Assembly (NCBI GenBank): GCA_945910815.1 | Contig: CAMDZD010000013.1 | Location: forward strand, 1-49,733 | Direction: 5' to 3' | Length of the DNA: 49,733 nt | Source: an uncultured Clostridia bacterium | GTDB lineage: Bacteria > Bacillota > Clostridia > Oscillospirales > Ruminococcaceae | In this document: positions 33,669 to 43,274 of the stretch, piece by piece | Layout: every line of letters starts with the position of its first letter | Position numbering within the stretch: position 1 is the first letter of the stretch | The notes under the pieces: generated by a model | Told to the model about the DNA's origin: nothing | The model's input: only the letters and a program-made list of their open reading frames with translations | The model's database searches: none | Translations under genes and position numbers: made by a program

Positions 33669-34091
33669 TTATTCTTCACCGCCCTTTACAGTGATTTCCC
33701 TTGTATTTTCATCTATGGAGCGTATATCTATATATATAGTATTTTCGGGCAGAACGTCTGCAATATTTTCAGACCATTCAACAGCAAATATGCTTTCTTC
33801 AAGCGGATAGTCATAATACCCCGTTGATTCCAAATCATCGGAATTTTCTATTCTGTACATATCAAAGTGATAAAGCGTAAGCTTTTCGCCCCTGTATTCA
33901 TTCACGATTGCAAAGGTCGGAGATGTCACAACATCTCCGAGTCCAAGACCTTTTGCAAGTCCTCTTGTGAAGGTAGTTTTGCCTGCACCAAGACCGCCCC
34001 TGTATGCAATAACGTCCCCTGCTTTAAGATTTTCTGCAAATTTTTCTGCTGTCTGAATAGTTTCTTCCGCCGAATGAGTAATAAATTTCAA
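33669..34091 (-). CDS. tsaE: TsaE, P-loop ATPase of tRNA t6A synthesis
   Basis: 140 residues. Walker A GGLGAGKTTFTRG (about 33-45), TSPTFAIVNEY and LYHFDMYR follow the TsaE pattern. TsaE's ATP turnover resets the TsaBD complex during t6A37 formation. It is directly upstream of and contiguous with tsaB, and lies 16 bp downstream of fhs on the same strand, so all three may share a transcript. The start ATG at 34091 has a GGGAGTG ribosome site overlapping the end of fhs. Confidence 0.95.
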   Translation of the reverse strand: MKFITHSAEETIQTAEKFAENLKAGDVIAYRGGLGAGKTTFTRGLAKGLGLGDVVTSPTFAIVNEYRGEKLTLYHFDMYRIENSDDLESTGYYDYPLEESIFAVEWSENIADVLPENTIYIDIRSIDENTREITVKGGEE

Positions 34092-34107
34092 AGAAAATCA
34101 CTCCCAA

Positions 34108-35784
34108 TCAGAAAAGTCCGGAAATATTACCGTCATTGTCGCAATCGATTTTCATAGCAGACGGAACTTTCGGAAGTCCGGGCATTGTGAGTATATCACC
34201 GGTATATATTACAACAAATCCTGCACCTGATGATAATTTAGCATCACGGACAGTAATTCTGAAGTTTTCCGGCTTTCCGAGAAGTGACGGATTATCCGAA
34301 AGCGAATACTGCGTTTTTGCGATACATACCGGAAGATGTCCGAATCCGAGCTTTTCGATTTCAGCAATTGACTTTTCAGCCTGTGCAGTATAATTTACAC
34401 CGTCAGCACGGTAAATTTCTCTTGCAACGGTTTCGATTTTATCCTTAACAGGCATATCTGTATCATATATAGGGCTGAACTGATTGTTTCCTGAACAGAG
34501 CTGAATTGTTTCGCATACTTTTTCTGCAAGGTCAGTACCGCCTGCACCGCCCTTTGCAAATACTTCGCACATTGAAACTTCAACACCCATATCAGCACAG
34601 AATTTTTCAACAAACTGAATTTCATCATCAGTATCCGAACCGAATCTGTTTATAGCTACAACTACCGGAATATGATATTTATACATATTTTCAATATGAA
34701 TTCTGAGATTTTCAATACCCTTTTCAAGTGCCGGAAGATTTTCGGAACTTAATGCTGATTTTGGTACACCGCCATTATATTTCAATGCCCTGATAGTTGC
34801 AACCATTACAACACATGAGGGAACAAGTCCGCCGTAACGGCATTTTATATCAAAGAACTTTTCAGCACCCAAATCAGAACCGAATCCCGCTTCTGTAATG
34901 CAGTAGTCACCAAGTTTAAGAGCAAGTTTTGTGGCACGTATTGAATTACAGCCATGTGCGATATTTGCAAAAGGCCCTCCGTGAATAAGTGCCGGATTGT
35001 TTTCAAGAGTCTGGACGAGATTAGGCTTGAGAGCATCTTTTAAAAGTGCAGTCATAGCTCCGCAACAGCCGAGTTCCCTTGCAAAAACAGGTTCGCCGTC
35101 AAGATTATAAGCTACAAGTATATTTTCAAGACGCTTTTTCAAATCCGCAAGACTCGTCGCAAGGCAGAGTATAGCCATAACTTCAGATGCAACAGTAATC
35201 TGGAAGCCGTCCTCACGTGGTACGCCGTTTACCTTTCCGCCGAGACCTACTACAATATTTCTCAATGCACGGTCATTCATATCGAGACAGCGTTTGAACA
35301 TAATTCTTCTTTGGTCGATTTTAAGGGCATTTCCCTGCTGAAGATGATTGTCTATAACGGCACAGAGCAGATTATTAGCGGAAGTTATAGCATGCATATC
35401 TCCGGTAAAATGGAGATTTATGTCTTCCATTGGTACAACCTGAGAGTATCCTCCGCCGGCTGCTCCGCCCTTGATTCCGAAAACAGGCCCCAAAGACGGT
35501 TCACGGAGTGCAAGAACTGCTTTTTTTCCGATTTTAGCCATAGCCTCGGCAAGCCCGACACTTACGGTAGTTTTTCCCTCTCCGGCAGGAGTCGGATTTA
35601 TAGCTGTAACAAGTATAAGCTTTCCGTCCGGCTTTGATTCAAGCTTTGAATAAAGCGATTCCGAGAGCTTAGCCTTATAATGCCCGTAAGGCTCTAAATA
35701 ATCGGAAGAAATCCCAAGATTTCCGGCAATTTCGTCAATGCGTTTCATCTCCGCATTCTGAGCGATTTCGATGTCTGATAACAT
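34108..35784 (-). CDS. fhs: formate-tetrahydrofolate ligase
   Basis: 558 residues from ATG 35784 ([14 protein letters not shown]), with GGAGG seven bases upstream; ten further in-frame codons upstream lack a ribosome site. It makes 10-formyl-THF from formate, THF and ATP for one-carbon metabolism. The N-terminal [17 protein letters not shown] is the nucleotide-binding loop; [32 protein letters not shown] and [13 protein letters not shown] are family blocks. Length is standard. A promoter (35819-35847) precedes it. tsaE follows 16 bp downstream. Confidence 0.97.
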   Translation of the reverse strand: MLSDIEIAQNAEMKRIDEIAGNLGISSDYLEPYGHYKAKLSESLYSKLESKPDGKLILVTAINPTPAGEGKTTVSVGLAEAMAKIGKKAVLALREPSLGPVFGIKGGAAGGGYSQVVPMEDINLHFTGDMHAITSANNLLCAVIDNHLQQGNALKIDQRRIMFKRCLDMNDRALRNIVVGLGGKVNGVPREDGFQITVASEVMAILCLATSLADLKKRLENILVAYNLDGEPVFARELGCCGAMTALLKDALKPNLVQTLENNPALIHGGPFANIAHGCNSIRATKLALKLGDYCITEAGFGSDLGAEKFFDIKCRYGGLVPSCVVMVATIRALKYNGGVPKSALSSENLPALEKGIENLRIHIENMYKYHIPVVVAINRFGSDTDDEIQFVEKFCADMGVEVSMCEVFAKGGAGGTDLAEKVCETIQLCSGNNQFSPIYDTDMPVKDKIETVAREIYRADGVNYTAQAEKSIAEIEKLGFGHLPVCIAKTQYSLSDNPSLLGKPENFRITVRDAKLSSGAGFVVIYTGDILTMPGLPKVPSAMKIDCDNDGNISGLF

Positions 35785-35818
35785 AACAATACCTCCGGTA
35801 ATTAATATTGACAATACT

Positions 35819-35847
35819 ATTATATCATCTTTTATTTATAAATGCAA
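35819..35847 (-). promoter_or_regulatory. sigma-A promoter for fhs
   Basis: On the minus strand TTGCAT (35847-35842), 17-bp spacer, TATAAT (35824-35819). Confidence 0.65.
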
Positions 35848-35867
35848 GACAAATTCTCTGAAAAAGC

Positions 35868-35918
35868 TTGACATGACAAAAATAATATGCTAAAATTGAA
35901 AATGAAAATCGTTTTCAT
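35868..35918 (+). promoter_or_regulatory. promoter with Fur-family (Zur-type) operator
   Basis: TTGACA (35868-35873), 17-bp spacer, TAAAAT (35891-35896). An inverted repeat, ATGAAAA-TCG-TTTTCAT (35902-35918), covers the expected transcription start, a typical place for a Fur-family repressor to block its own operon. The first gene downstream encodes such a repressor. Confidence 0.7.
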
Positions 35919-35936
35919 ATTCGGAGTGATGAAAAA

Positions 35937-36350
35937 ATGTACAATACAAGACAAAAGGAAATTCTTTTAAAATTTCTCCGTGAAAATTCATCGGAGCATA
36001 TAACAGTTCAGAAAATATGCAATTTTATGAATAATGCAGGAACTCCCATGGGTACGGCTACCGTATACCGTCAGCTCGACAAGCTCGTTGAACAGGGATT
36101 TGTCAGAAAATATCTTCTTGACGGACGTTCCGGAGCTTGTTATCAGTATACAGGAAATAATGGTGAATGTTGTGAGCATTATCATCTGAAATGCACTTCA
36201 TGCGGAAAACTTATTCATCTTGACTGCGAATTTCTGAATGATATAAACAAGCATATTCTTGAACACCACGGATTCGTTGTTGACAATTCAAAAACTGTTT
36301 TTTACGGTCAGTGCAGTGACTGTCTGAAAGGAGATAATAAAAATAAATGA
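35937..36350 (+). CDS. zur: Fur-family metal regulator, probably Zur
   Basis: 137 residues. The winged helix contains GTPMGTATVYRQLDKLVEQGFVRK. The metal sites include HYHLKCTSCGKLIHLDCEF and a C-terminal CxDC (YGQCSDC), giving two CxxC pairs for structural zinc. Fur-family members sort by context: here the next three genes are a zinc-type ABC importer, the regulator gene overlaps the first by four bases, and a palindrome overlies the promoter, so Zur is most likely. With zinc bound it would repress its own operon. Fe or Mn sensing cannot be excluded by sequence. Confidence 0.87.
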   Translation: MYNTRQKEILLKFLRENSSEHITVQKICNFMNNAGTPMGTATVYRQLDKLVEQGFVRKYLLDGRSGACYQYTGNNGECCEHYHLKCTSCGKLIHLDCEFLNDINKHILEHHGFVVDNSKTVFYGQCSDCLKGDNKNK

Positions 36351-37363
36351 GAAAAAAAACATTGCTGACAGCAGTTACACTTTGCTTGTCAGTATTTACA
36401 GGCTGTACTCAGGCTAATGCGGATTACATAAAAAGTGATGAGCTATCCATAGTAACGACATGCTTTCCACCGTATGATTTCGCAAGGGCAGTAAAAGGAA
36501 ATTCCGATAATATAACTATGCTTTTATGTGCCGGAGCAGAGGCACATTCATATGAACCGACTCCGCTTGATATACTGAAAATCCAGCAGTGCGATGTATT
36601 TATATATATCGGCGGTGAGGGAGAAGTATGGGCAGATGAAATTCTTGAATCTATGGATACTTCCGATAAATATATACTTAAACTTTCCGACTATGCGGAA
36701 CTTCTTGACGAAATTGATATTCCCGGAGCAAATTCATCTCATGAACATCATCACCATCATCACGATGAACATGATGACGAACATGAAGAACACGAAGAAC
36801 ATGAGCATGATGAAGGCGAAGAAGAACATGAATGTGAATTTGATGAACATATATGGACTTCTCCCGAAAACGCCGTGAGTATGGTTCAGGCTGTATGCGA
36901 TACCTTATGCAGTACCAATTCCGAAAAATCATCTGAATATAAATCCAATACGGAAGAATATATAAATAAGCTCAATAAGCTTGACTGCGATTTCAGAGAA
37001 ATGATTTCAGAAGCTCCGGATAATCTTATAGTAATGGGTGACAGATTCCCTTTCAGATACCTTGCAGACGAATACGGTCTTGAATACTATTCGGCATTCA
37101 GTGGTTGCAGTTCCGAAACTGAACCGGGGGTATATACAATGGCATTCCTTATTGACAGGATTCTTGAAAACAATGTGAAAAATGTTTTCTGCCTTGAATT
37201 TTCAACAAGAAAGGTTGCTGAAAAGCTTTCCGATGCAACAGGGGCGGAAATTCTTACACTGCACTCCTGCAATAACGTATCAAAGGAAGATTTCAAAAAT
37301 AATGTCACATACATAGACTTGATGTATCAGAATTTAAACAGCTTAAAGGAGGCTTTATATTAA
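36347..37363 (+). CDS. znuA: zinc ABC transporter solute-binding lipoprotein
   Basis: 338 residues. The signal peptide ends in the lipobox FTGC (Cys20). The cluster A-I binding fold is seen in TTCFPPYDFARAV, GAEAHSYEPTP (metal-ligand His) and HIWTSPENAV (ligand His). Between them (about 128-165) lies a His/Asp/Glu-rich loop containing EHHHHHHDEHDDEHEEH, the hallmark of zinc rather than manganese binders. It captures zinc outside the membrane for ZnuBC. It overlaps zur by four bases and znuC by one base. Confidence 0.94.
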   Translation: MRKKTLLTAVTLCLSVFTGCTQANADYIKSDELSIVTTCFPPYDFARAVKGNSDNITMLLCAGAEAHSYEPTPLDILKIQQCDVFIYIGGEGEVWADEILESMDTSDKYILKLSDYAELLDEIDIPGANSSHEHHHHHHDEHDDEHEEHEEHEHDEGEEEHECEFDEHIWTSPENAVSMVQAVCDTLCSTNSEKSSEYKSNTEEYINKLNKLDCDFREMISEAPDNLIVMGDRFPFRYLADEYGLEYYSAFSGCSSETEPGVYTMAFLIDRILENNVKNVFCLEFSTRKVAEKLSDATGAEILTLHSCNNVSKEDFKNNVTYIDLMYQNLNSLKEALY

Positions 37364-38061
37364 TGAGTAAAACATTGATTTCATGCAAATCAATATCTGC
37401 AAGCTATGACGGCATGAACGTCCTCAGAGACCTGACATTTTCAGTCAATGAGGGCGATTATCTCTGTATAGTAGGCGAAAACGGTTCGGGAAAAAGTACG
37501 CTTATAAAATGCCTTTTAGGTATAAAACAAGTAGATTCAGGCGAAATAATTATGGGCGAAGGTCTTAAGCAGACTGATATAGGATACCTTCCGCAACAGA
37601 CCGTATTGCAGAAAGGATTCCCTGCAACCGTTGGGGAAGTCGTACTTTCGGGCTGTCTTAACAGCAGAGGCTATCACCCTTTTTTTACGTCAAAGGAAAA
37701 AAAGAGAGCTTCCGAAAGTATGGAAAAACTTGGCATATCTGATTTGAAATCACGTTCATACCGTGAGCTTTCGGGAGGTCAGCAACAGAGAGTACTTCTT
37801 GCAAGAGCTTTATGTTCTGCTAAAAAAATGATTCTTCTTGATGAACCTGTCACAGCTCTTGACCCTCTTGCATCATCGGAACTGTATTCCGTTATATCAG
37901 AACTGAATCAGAAATACAACATAGCTGTTATAATGGTATCGCATGACATTGAAAATTCTGTCGGAAATGCATCGCATGTACTTCATTTAAGAAAAAACGG
38001 TTACTTTTTCGGAACATCTTCCGAATATTCTGATTCAGAATCTGAAAGCAAATTCATTTAG
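37363..38061 (+). CDS. znuC: zinc ABC transporter ATP-binding protein
   Basis: 232 residues. Walker A VGENGSGKSTL (about 38-48), Q-loop IGYLPQQ, ABC signature ELSGGQQQRVLLARAL, Walker B KKMILLDEPVTALD and the H-loop VSHD are all intact. It powers zinc import with the ZnuB permease. It overlaps znuA by one base and is followed by znuB 13 bp later. The C-terminus (YSDSESESKFI) is short and acidic. Assignment to zinc rests on the His-rich ZnuA and Fur-family neighbour. Confidence 0.95.
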   Translation: MSKTLISCKSISASYDGMNVLRDLTFSVNEGDYLCIVGENGSGKSTLIKCLLGIKQVDSGEIIMGEGLKQTDIGYLPQQTVLQKGFPATVGEVVLSGCLNSRGYHPFFTSKEKKRASESMEKLGISDLKSRSYRELSGGQQQRVLLARALCSAKKMILLDEPVTALDPLASSELYSVISELNQKYNIAVIMVSHDIENSVGNASHVLHLRKNGYFFGTSSEYSDSESESKFI

Positions 38062-38074
38062 GAGATTATTCAAT

Positions 38075-38899
38075 ATGAACGAAAATTTAAAGCTTATGCT
38101 CGAACCTGAATTTTTCAGGGCGATAATTCTTCCAGCACTTATAGGCGGTATTGCAGTAACAATATGTGCCTCACTGCTCGGAGTTACACTCGTACTTAAA
38201 AAATATTCTATGATTGGTGACGGTCTTTCACATATAGGCTACGGAGCGTTGTCAATCGGAGCTGTAATGAATCTTGCTCCGCTGAAAATAGCCTTGCCGG
38301 TAGTAATTATATCGGCTTTTATATTGCTGAGACTTAACGAAAACAGCAAATTGCATGGTGATTCCGCAATAGCACTTTTTTCCACAACTGCACTCGCAAT
38401 AGGTATTCTTGTATCATCAAAAGCAGGTATTACAAATGATGTCAGTCAGTATATGTTCGGAAGTATTCTTGCAATGAGTACCGAAGATGTAATCATAAGC
38501 GTTGCGATGTCGGTTATAGTGATACTTGCATTTATATTCCTTTACAACAGAATTTTTGCCGTAACCTTTGACGAAAATTTCGCAAGAGCTACCGGAGTAA
38601 ATGCAGGAATCTACAATATGATTTTTGCAGTTCTTACAGCAGTTACAGTAGTTCTCGGAATGATGATGATGGGTTCTCTTTTAATATCAAGCCTTATAGT
38701 TATCCCCTCTCTTACTGCAATGAGAGTATGCAGAAGCTTCAGAGGAGTAGTAATAACATCGGCATTAATATCCGTAATAAGCTTTTTAATCGGAATGTTT
38801 ATGGCTCTTTTAATGAATACAACTCCGGGGGCAAGCATAGTAATAGTAAATGCAGTATTTTTTGTGATATTCTCAATAATCGGAAAATTCAGAAAATAA
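38075..38899 (+). CDS. znuB: zinc ABC transporter permease
   Basis: 274 residues with about eight membrane helices of the ABC-3 family. GGIAVTICASLLGVTLVLKKYSMIGDGLSHIGYGA carries the conserved DGLSH element near the N-terminus, and later helices include LLISSLIVIPSLTAMRV. It forms the membrane channel of the zinc importer. It is the last gene of the zur-znuACB operon and is followed at once by a strong terminator. Confidence 0.94.
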   Translation: MNENLKLMLEPEFFRAIILPALIGGIAVTICASLLGVTLVLKKYSMIGDGLSHIGYGALSIGAVMNLAPLKIALPVVIISAFILLRLNENSKLHGDSAIALFSTTALAIGILVSSKAGITNDVSQYMFGSILAMSTEDVIISVAMSVIVILAFIFLYNRIFAVTFDENFARATGVNAGIYNMIFAVLTAVTVVLGMMMMGSLLISSLIVIPSLTAMRVCRSFRGVVITSALISVISFLIGMFMALLMNTTPGASIVIVNAVFFVIFSIIGKFRK

Positions 38900-38903
38900 A
38901 ATC

Positions 38904-38931
38904 GGGCGACCATTGGTCGCCCTGTTTTTTT
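38904..38931 (+). terminator. terminator of the znu operon
   Basis: GGGCGACC (38904-38911) pairs with GGTCGCCC (38915-38922), followed by TG and T7. Confidence 0.92.
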
Positions 38932-39049
38932 ACTTCTTTACAACATAGATTTTAACTTCATCTGTATCGGAATATTTCGGAATCCTTTTCTGAGAGGGCG
39001 GACAATAAATTTTTACAACCTCATTCTGAATACTGCTTAACTGCTCCAT
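38930..39049 (-). CDS. small protein, 39 aa (too short for usual gene callers)
   Basis: ATG at 39049 is preceded by AGAAGGAG with a ten-base gap, a strong site. The product is MEQLSSIQNEVVKIYCPPSQ followed by KRIPKYSDTDEVKIYVVKK, basic at the C-terminus with one Cys. It reads like one half of a small zinc-ribbon or nucleic-acid-binding protein but has no second Cys pair. The stop codon overlaps the T-run of the znu terminator. It lies between the znu operon and the anti-sigma-like gene, downstream of the latter on the same strand. Confidence 0.5.
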   Translation of the reverse strand: MEQLSSIQNEVVKIYCPPSQKRIPKYSDTDEVKIYVVKK

Positions 39050-39104
39050 AAAAATCAGACTCCTTCTGTTTTTATATATTATGTCACAAAAAATCTGATT
39101 TTAT

Positions 39105-40898
39105 TCAGAATTTATAAATATTCGACGGAAAATATATTTTTATGTCAACGCCCTGTATTTTCCATTCATAATTATTCTGAACGATGTCAAAATAAACTTC
39201 GGCTTTGCTGTAAATTCCGCTGTCGCCCGTATTAAAGCAGACATAAACATAATGATTTGTTTTTCCGTCAGAAGAACCAGAACCGCTTAAACGCATATCC
39301 GTTATATTATCGCTGTATTTAAAATTATTTCCGATATAGTCAAGAGCAGTCTGCATAGCAATTTTTGAATTTTTTACATCAATTTCATTTATCTGCGAAT
39401 CAAGAGAATCAAGTTCTTTACAAAGTTCATCTGTATCCTCGCCGTTTTTTTCAAGTTCCGTAATCTGTGCCTTTAATATATCGCTTTTGGCTTGCAGTTC
39501 CGCAATTTTATCAGAATTTTTGATTTGTTCCTTTATGAGAGCATCAGCCTCATTTGAAACTGTTTCGCTTTTCTGAATGAAATCAGTATCGTAATAATTC
39601 AGTTTCTGAATATTTTCCCGACTGAAAAGCTTTATAGCATTGTTGTATTCCTGAAGTTCTCTTGAAGTATTTCTCGCCAATGCAATGTCATTTGAATATT
39701 CAGCAATTTTTATTATTCTTTCAAAAGAATTATCTCTGACAGGAATTTTTATTTCAAGTGTTCTCTGATTATTTATTATCTGACGTTCATAATTCGGGGA
39801 CGCACTGCTTGAAGAACCGTCATTCACATAAATATAATTGTCAAGGAAGATATCCTTCTGAGTCATACTCTCTGAAATATTTTCCCTTATGAAATAATTA
39901 TCCTCCGCAACATCATCAAATCCCGTATGCTCATCATACTGATAAACAGTTTCGTTCCAGAGATTCTGAATATCATAAAATTCATAAAACGAATTGTCAA
40001 CAGTTTCATACTGTCCGCCGGAATTTAAAGCGTCTGAATCTGTATTCGGATTATATATTGATACAATATCATAATGCTTTATATCCTGATTAGTATCGGA
40101 TTCGTCAAACCAGAAAATTCCCGATGAAAGAAGATTGTAAACCTTTCCGGATTCCTGTTCCTTATACAGAAAATGATAATTTATTTCAAACATATTCTGC
40201 ATATCATCAGCAGGAGGATAATAAAAATCACTGTATGGCAACGGATTGACTACATTCTGCCATGTTATATTATACTGCGGAAAGAATGTTGCATTGTCTT
40301 TATCATCACTGCTGAATTTTGCTGTCGAATCGGTTATGCTGATTATATTTTCATCACAGTATTCGCCGAGATAGTGGACGAGATAAATCTGATTTGTCTC
40401 TGTTTTCTGACTTCCGACAGTAAATATTTTTGTATATACTCTTACTTTTGTATCTTCATCTTCTTTGATTAGAGGACATTCCGCAAGAGGATTTATACAG
40501 CCTATATTCATCTGATATTCATCAAATGACAAATCATAGTAAATGTAGGTGAAATTTTCAAGCTCATAATCAAGCTCGGATTTTATATCCGCAAAAGTAT
40601 TGTAATATTCGCCGTTATTCTGTTTAATCTGATAGAAAAATTCCTTTATACTGCTCTGCATAATCAAAAGCGAACCGATAAAAATTACAAAAGCAACAGT
40701 GAGAACCGGTGCAAGCGGAAAACGCCTTCTGCCCGTAACGTTTTCAAGACCGCTTTCAGAATAGTATCCGTCCTCGGTTATGCCGTTATTTTCGGGAAAA
40801 GCCTTTTTTGCAATTCTGTCAAAGCAATTCACATTGTCTGAAAGTTCTGACATTTTATCAGAAAGATTTTTTTCAAAATCCTTTTCAAAATTTTTCAT
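39105..40898 (-). CDS. membrane protein, putative anti-sigma partner of the ECF factor
   Basis: 597 residues. About 80 cytoplasmic residues (MKNFEKDFEKNLSDKMSEL..., with a Gly-Arg-Arg-Arg before the membrane) lead to a single helix PLAPVLTVAFVIFIGSLLIM, then a large extracellular part. That part contains a coiled coil (about 460-520: DALIKEQIKNSDKIAELQAK and following) and Tyr/Asp-rich segments. It overlaps the sigma-factor gene by four bases (ATGA), the classic sigma/anti-sigma arrangement. I see no ZAS zinc motif, so anti-sigma function is inferred from layout only. Confidence 0.75.
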   Translation of the reverse strand: MKNFEKDFEKNLSDKMSELSDNVNCFDRIAKKAFPENNGITEDGYYSESGLENVTGRRRFPLAPVLTVAFVIFIGSLLIMQSSIKEFFYQIKQNNGEYYNTFADIKSELDYELENFTYIYYDLSFDEYQMNIGCINPLAECPLIKEDEDTKVRVYTKIFTVGSQKTETNQIYLVHYLGEYCDENIISITDSTAKFSSDDKDNATFFPQYNITWQNVVNPLPYSDFYYPPADDMQNMFEINYHFLYKEQESGKVYNLLSSGIFWFDESDTNQDIKHYDIVSIYNPNTDSDALNSGGQYETVDNSFYEFYDIQNLWNETVYQYDEHTGFDDVAEDNYFIRENISESMTQKDIFLDNYIYVNDGSSSSASPNYERQIINNQRTLEIKIPVRDNSFERIIKIAEYSNDIALARNTSRELQEYNNAIKLFSRENIQKLNYYDTDFIQKSETVSNEADALIKEQIKNSDKIAELQAKSDILKAQITELEKNGEDTDELCKELDSLDSQINEIDVKNSKIAMQTALDYIGNNFKYSDNITDMRLSGSGSSDGKTNHYVYVCFNTGDSGIYSKAEVYFDIVQNNYEWKIQGVDIKIYFPSNIYKF

Positions 40899-41470
40899 TG
40901 CATTTCACCTGCTTTCTTACGCAATATATCCATTGCACGTTTATATCTCGACTTGACGGTTGATTCCGGAGAACGCATAATTTTGGCAATCTCCTTGAAT
41001 GAAAGTTGATTACAGCATCGCATAACAACAATCTGACGCTGTTTGTCTGAAAGATTTTTCAAAAGCTGATTGATATAGATACTGTCCTCAACAGTTTTTT
41101 CAGCCTCTCCGTAAGCCTGAATGACATTACTGCAAGCCTCTTTCTTGTAACGGCGATGAATTTCCATAGCACAGTTGCGTGCTATTTTGAGAATAAAGCC
41201 TTTTCCGTCACCGCCGGATTTTGAAAAGCGTTTAACCTGAGTAAGCCTCACGAATGTTTCCGCAACACAGTCCTCCGAAAGATGATAGTCGCCGAGAATA
41301 CTGAAAGCAAGTGAAAAAACATCTTTCTTGAATGTATTGTAAAGTATTTCAAGGCTTTTTCTGTCAGTACGGCATTGTTCAATAAGTCCGTTGGTATCAA
41401 TATCCGGCTTTTCACGTATGATTTTTATTTCATCAGCTTCACCGAAAAGCAGTTCATTGCCTGCAATCAT
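40895..41470 (-). CDS. ECF-type RNA polymerase sigma factor
   Basis: 191 residues. Region 2 is ILYNTFKKDVFSLAFSILGDYHLSEDCVAETFVRL (about 47-81) and region 4 is LSDKQRQIVVMRCCNQLSFKEIAKIMRSPESTVKSRYKRAMDIL (about 140-183); no region 3, as in ECF factors. The 39 N-terminal residues are an extra tail. It would redirect RNA polymerase in response to an envelope signal passed on by the co-encoded membrane protein. The CC in the region 4 helix is unusual but not in a known contact. Confidence 0.92.
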   Translation of the reverse strand: MIAGNELLFGEADEIKIIREKPDIDTNGLIEQCRTDRKSLEILYNTFKKDVFSLAFSILGDYHLSEDCVAETFVRLTQVKRFSKSGGDGKGFILKIARNCAMEIHRRYKKEACSNVIQAYGEAEKTVEDSIYINQLLKNLSDKQRQIVVMRCCNQLSFKEIAKIMRSPESTVKSRYKRAMDILRKKAGEMQ

Positions 41471-41576
41471 AAAAAATCACTCCTTTTTTCTGAAATTTTT
41501 AAAGGCTTTTAATATACAGTGATTTTAACAGGCAAAAAAGACGAACTTTTTTGAAATTTTTCTGAAAAAATTTTTC

Positions 41577-41600
41577 GGGCGGAAATAAAAATTTCCGCCC
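41577..41600 (-). terminator. metK terminator
   Basis: On the minus strand GGGCGGAAAT pairs with ATTTCCGCCC, followed by an A/U-rich tail with a U6 run after a short gap. Confidence 0.75.
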
Positions 41601-41609
41601 GTTGCGATA

Positions 41610-42794
41610 CTATTCTTCAAGAGCCTTTGCAATAGCCTCTGTCATATTTGTTTTTTCCCATGCAACGCCCAAATCCTCACGTCCGAAATGACCGTATGAT
41701 GCAAGCTGTCTGTACTGTGGCTTTCTGAGGTCAAGCATTTTGATGATTGATTCAGGTCTTAGGTCGAATACTTTCTCTACTGCTTCGGCAAGCTTTTCAT
41801 CTGATACTTTACCTGTACCGAATGTATCAACTAAAATGGATACCGGTTCAGCAACTCCGATAGCATATGCAAGCTGTACTTCGCACTTTTCGGCAAAACC
41901 GCCGGCAACTATATTTTTAGCAATGTATCTTGAAACATATGCTCCGGAACGGTCAACTTTGGTCGGGTCTTTTCCGGAGAATGCACCGCCTCCGTGACGT
42001 GAATATCCGCCGTATGTATCAACTATTATTTTTCTTCCGGTAAGACCGCTGTCGCCCTGTGGACCTCCTATTACAAATCTTCCTGTCGGATTTATATAAT
42101 ATTTTGTTTCACTGTCAAGGAGTTCAGCAGGAATAACAGGCTTTATAACATATTCAATTATATCATCACGGATTTTCTCTGATGTTATATCGGGTGCATG
42201 CTGTGAAGAAATTACAACGGCATCAACTCTCTTTGGCTTTCCGTTTTCATATTCAACAGTAACCTGTGACTTTCCGTCCGGACGGAGATAGCGGAGCGTA
42301 CCGTTTTTGCGTACTTCGGCAAGTTTCATTGAAAGCTTGTGAGCGAGTGAAATCGGCATAGGCATAAGCTCCGGAGTTTCATTGCAGGCATATCCGAACA
42401 TAATTCCCTGGTCGCCCGCACCGGTAGAAAATTCTGTTTCGGAATTGTTTTCCCTGTATTCAAGAGCCTCATCTACTCCCATAGCAATATCAGAGGACTG
42501 CTCGTCTATTGAAGTAATAACGGAACATGTATGGCCGTCAAATCCGAATTTTGCACGGTCATATCCGATATCAACTACAACCTGACGGGCAATTTTAGGA
42601 ATATCAACCTTTGCAGTTGTGGAAATTTCTCCCATACAGAGAATCATTCCGGTAGTACAGGCAGTTTCGCATGCAACACGGGCATTTTTATCCTGTTCAA
42701 GAATTGCATCAAGGACAGCATCGGAAATCTGGTCACAAATTTTGTCGGGGTGACCTTCTGTAACTGATTCTGAAGTAAATAAAATTTTAGACAT
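41610..42794 (-). CDS. metK: S-adenosylmethionine synthetase
   Basis: 394 residues from ATG 42794 ([18 protein letters not shown]), seven bases after GGAGG; 13 upstream in-frame codons have no ribosome site. It makes SAM from Met and ATP. Family blocks [29 protein letters not shown] and [19 protein letters not shown] are intact. A SAM-I riboswitch with terminator lies in its leader (42834-42990), so expression falls when SAM is abundant. It is transcribed alone from the promoter at 42998-43026. Confidence 0.98.
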   Translation of the reverse strand: MSKILFTSESVTEGHPDKICDQISDAVLDAILEQDKNARVACETACTTGMILCMGEISTTAKVDIPKIARQVVVDIGYDRAKFGFDGHTCSVITSIDEQSSDIAMGVDEALEYRENNSETEFSTGAGDQGIMFGYACNETPELMPMPISLAHKLSMKLAEVRKNGTLRYLRPDGKSQVTVEYENGKPKRVDAVVISSQHAPDITSEKIRDDIIEYVIKPVIPAELLDSETKYYINPTGRFVIGGPQGDSGLTGRKIIVDTYGGYSRHGGGAFSGKDPTKVDRSGAYVSRYIAKNIVAGGFAEKCEVQLAYAIGVAEPVSILVDTFGTGKVSDEKLAEAVEKVFDLRPESIIKMLDLRKPQYRQLASYGHFGREDLGVAWEKTNMTEAIAKALEE

Positions 42795-42833
42795 TAAAAA
42801 ACCTCCGTTAAAAAATTTTTCTGACTTTATCAC

Positions 42834-42860
42834 AAAAAAAGCATACCGTTTCCGGTATGC
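42834..42860 (-). terminator. riboswitch-controlled terminator before metK
   Basis: GCATACCG (minus strand, 42860-42853) GAAA CGGTATGC (42848-42841) then U7 (42840-42834). It is the expression platform of the S-box. Confidence 0.92.
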
Positions 42861-42876
42861 CGATGATTTTTTTAAA

Positions 42877-42990
42877 AATCCTCATCTTCCGGTTTAACCG
42901 CAGGATTTAGCACCTTTTCTGAATAAAAAACATTCAATAGGTTGCCGGGCTTCACAGAACCTGTATTCTCCGCCACTCTTGATAAGGTCA
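42877..42990 (-). promoter_or_regulatory. SAM-I riboswitch (S-box)
   Basis: On the minus strand CTTATCAAGAGTGGCGGAG (42986-42968) starts the aptamer, followed by AGCCCGGCAACC, GGTGCTAAATCCTGC and GATGAGG, the conserved S-box blocks in order. P1 is CCTTATC pairing with GATGAGG (about 42881-42988). It is followed by an intrinsic terminator and then metK. Confidence 0.95.
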
Positions 42991-42997
42991 TAAAAAT

Positions 42998-43026
42998 ATG
43001 ATACACTATATATATTATTTTGTCAA
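42998..43026 (-). promoter_or_regulatory. sigma-A promoter for metK
   Basis: On the minus strand TTGACA (43026-43021), 17-bp spacer, TATCAT (43003-42998). Confidence 0.7.
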
Positions 43027-43103
43027 TAGAAATCGAAAAATTTTTTCAGAAAAAAATTTTCCTTTTAATTCAGCCGATTATTTGCAAAATTTTCTCTGAA
43101 TGT

Positions 43104-43183
43104 TTGCATATCCTGAAAAAATATGTTATAATAAAAAATAATATTGGTAATCTATTTGCATAGCCGAAAAAATATGCTATAAT
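43104..43183 (+). promoter_or_regulatory. tandem duplicated promoters for the helicase gene
   Basis: TTGCAT (43104-43109), 17 bp, TATAAT (43127-43132), and again TTGCAT (43156-43161), 16 bp, TATAAT (43178-43183). The ~30-bp units (TTTGCATA...GAAAAAATATG.TATAATA) are near copies, so the promoter has been duplicated. Confidence 0.65.
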
Positions 43184-43274
43184 AGATAATGTTGTTTTCA
43201 ATTCAATATAAAATAATGTATTCGGCTATACATTAGAATTTTTGACAAAAAATTATATCGAATGGGGTAATAAT

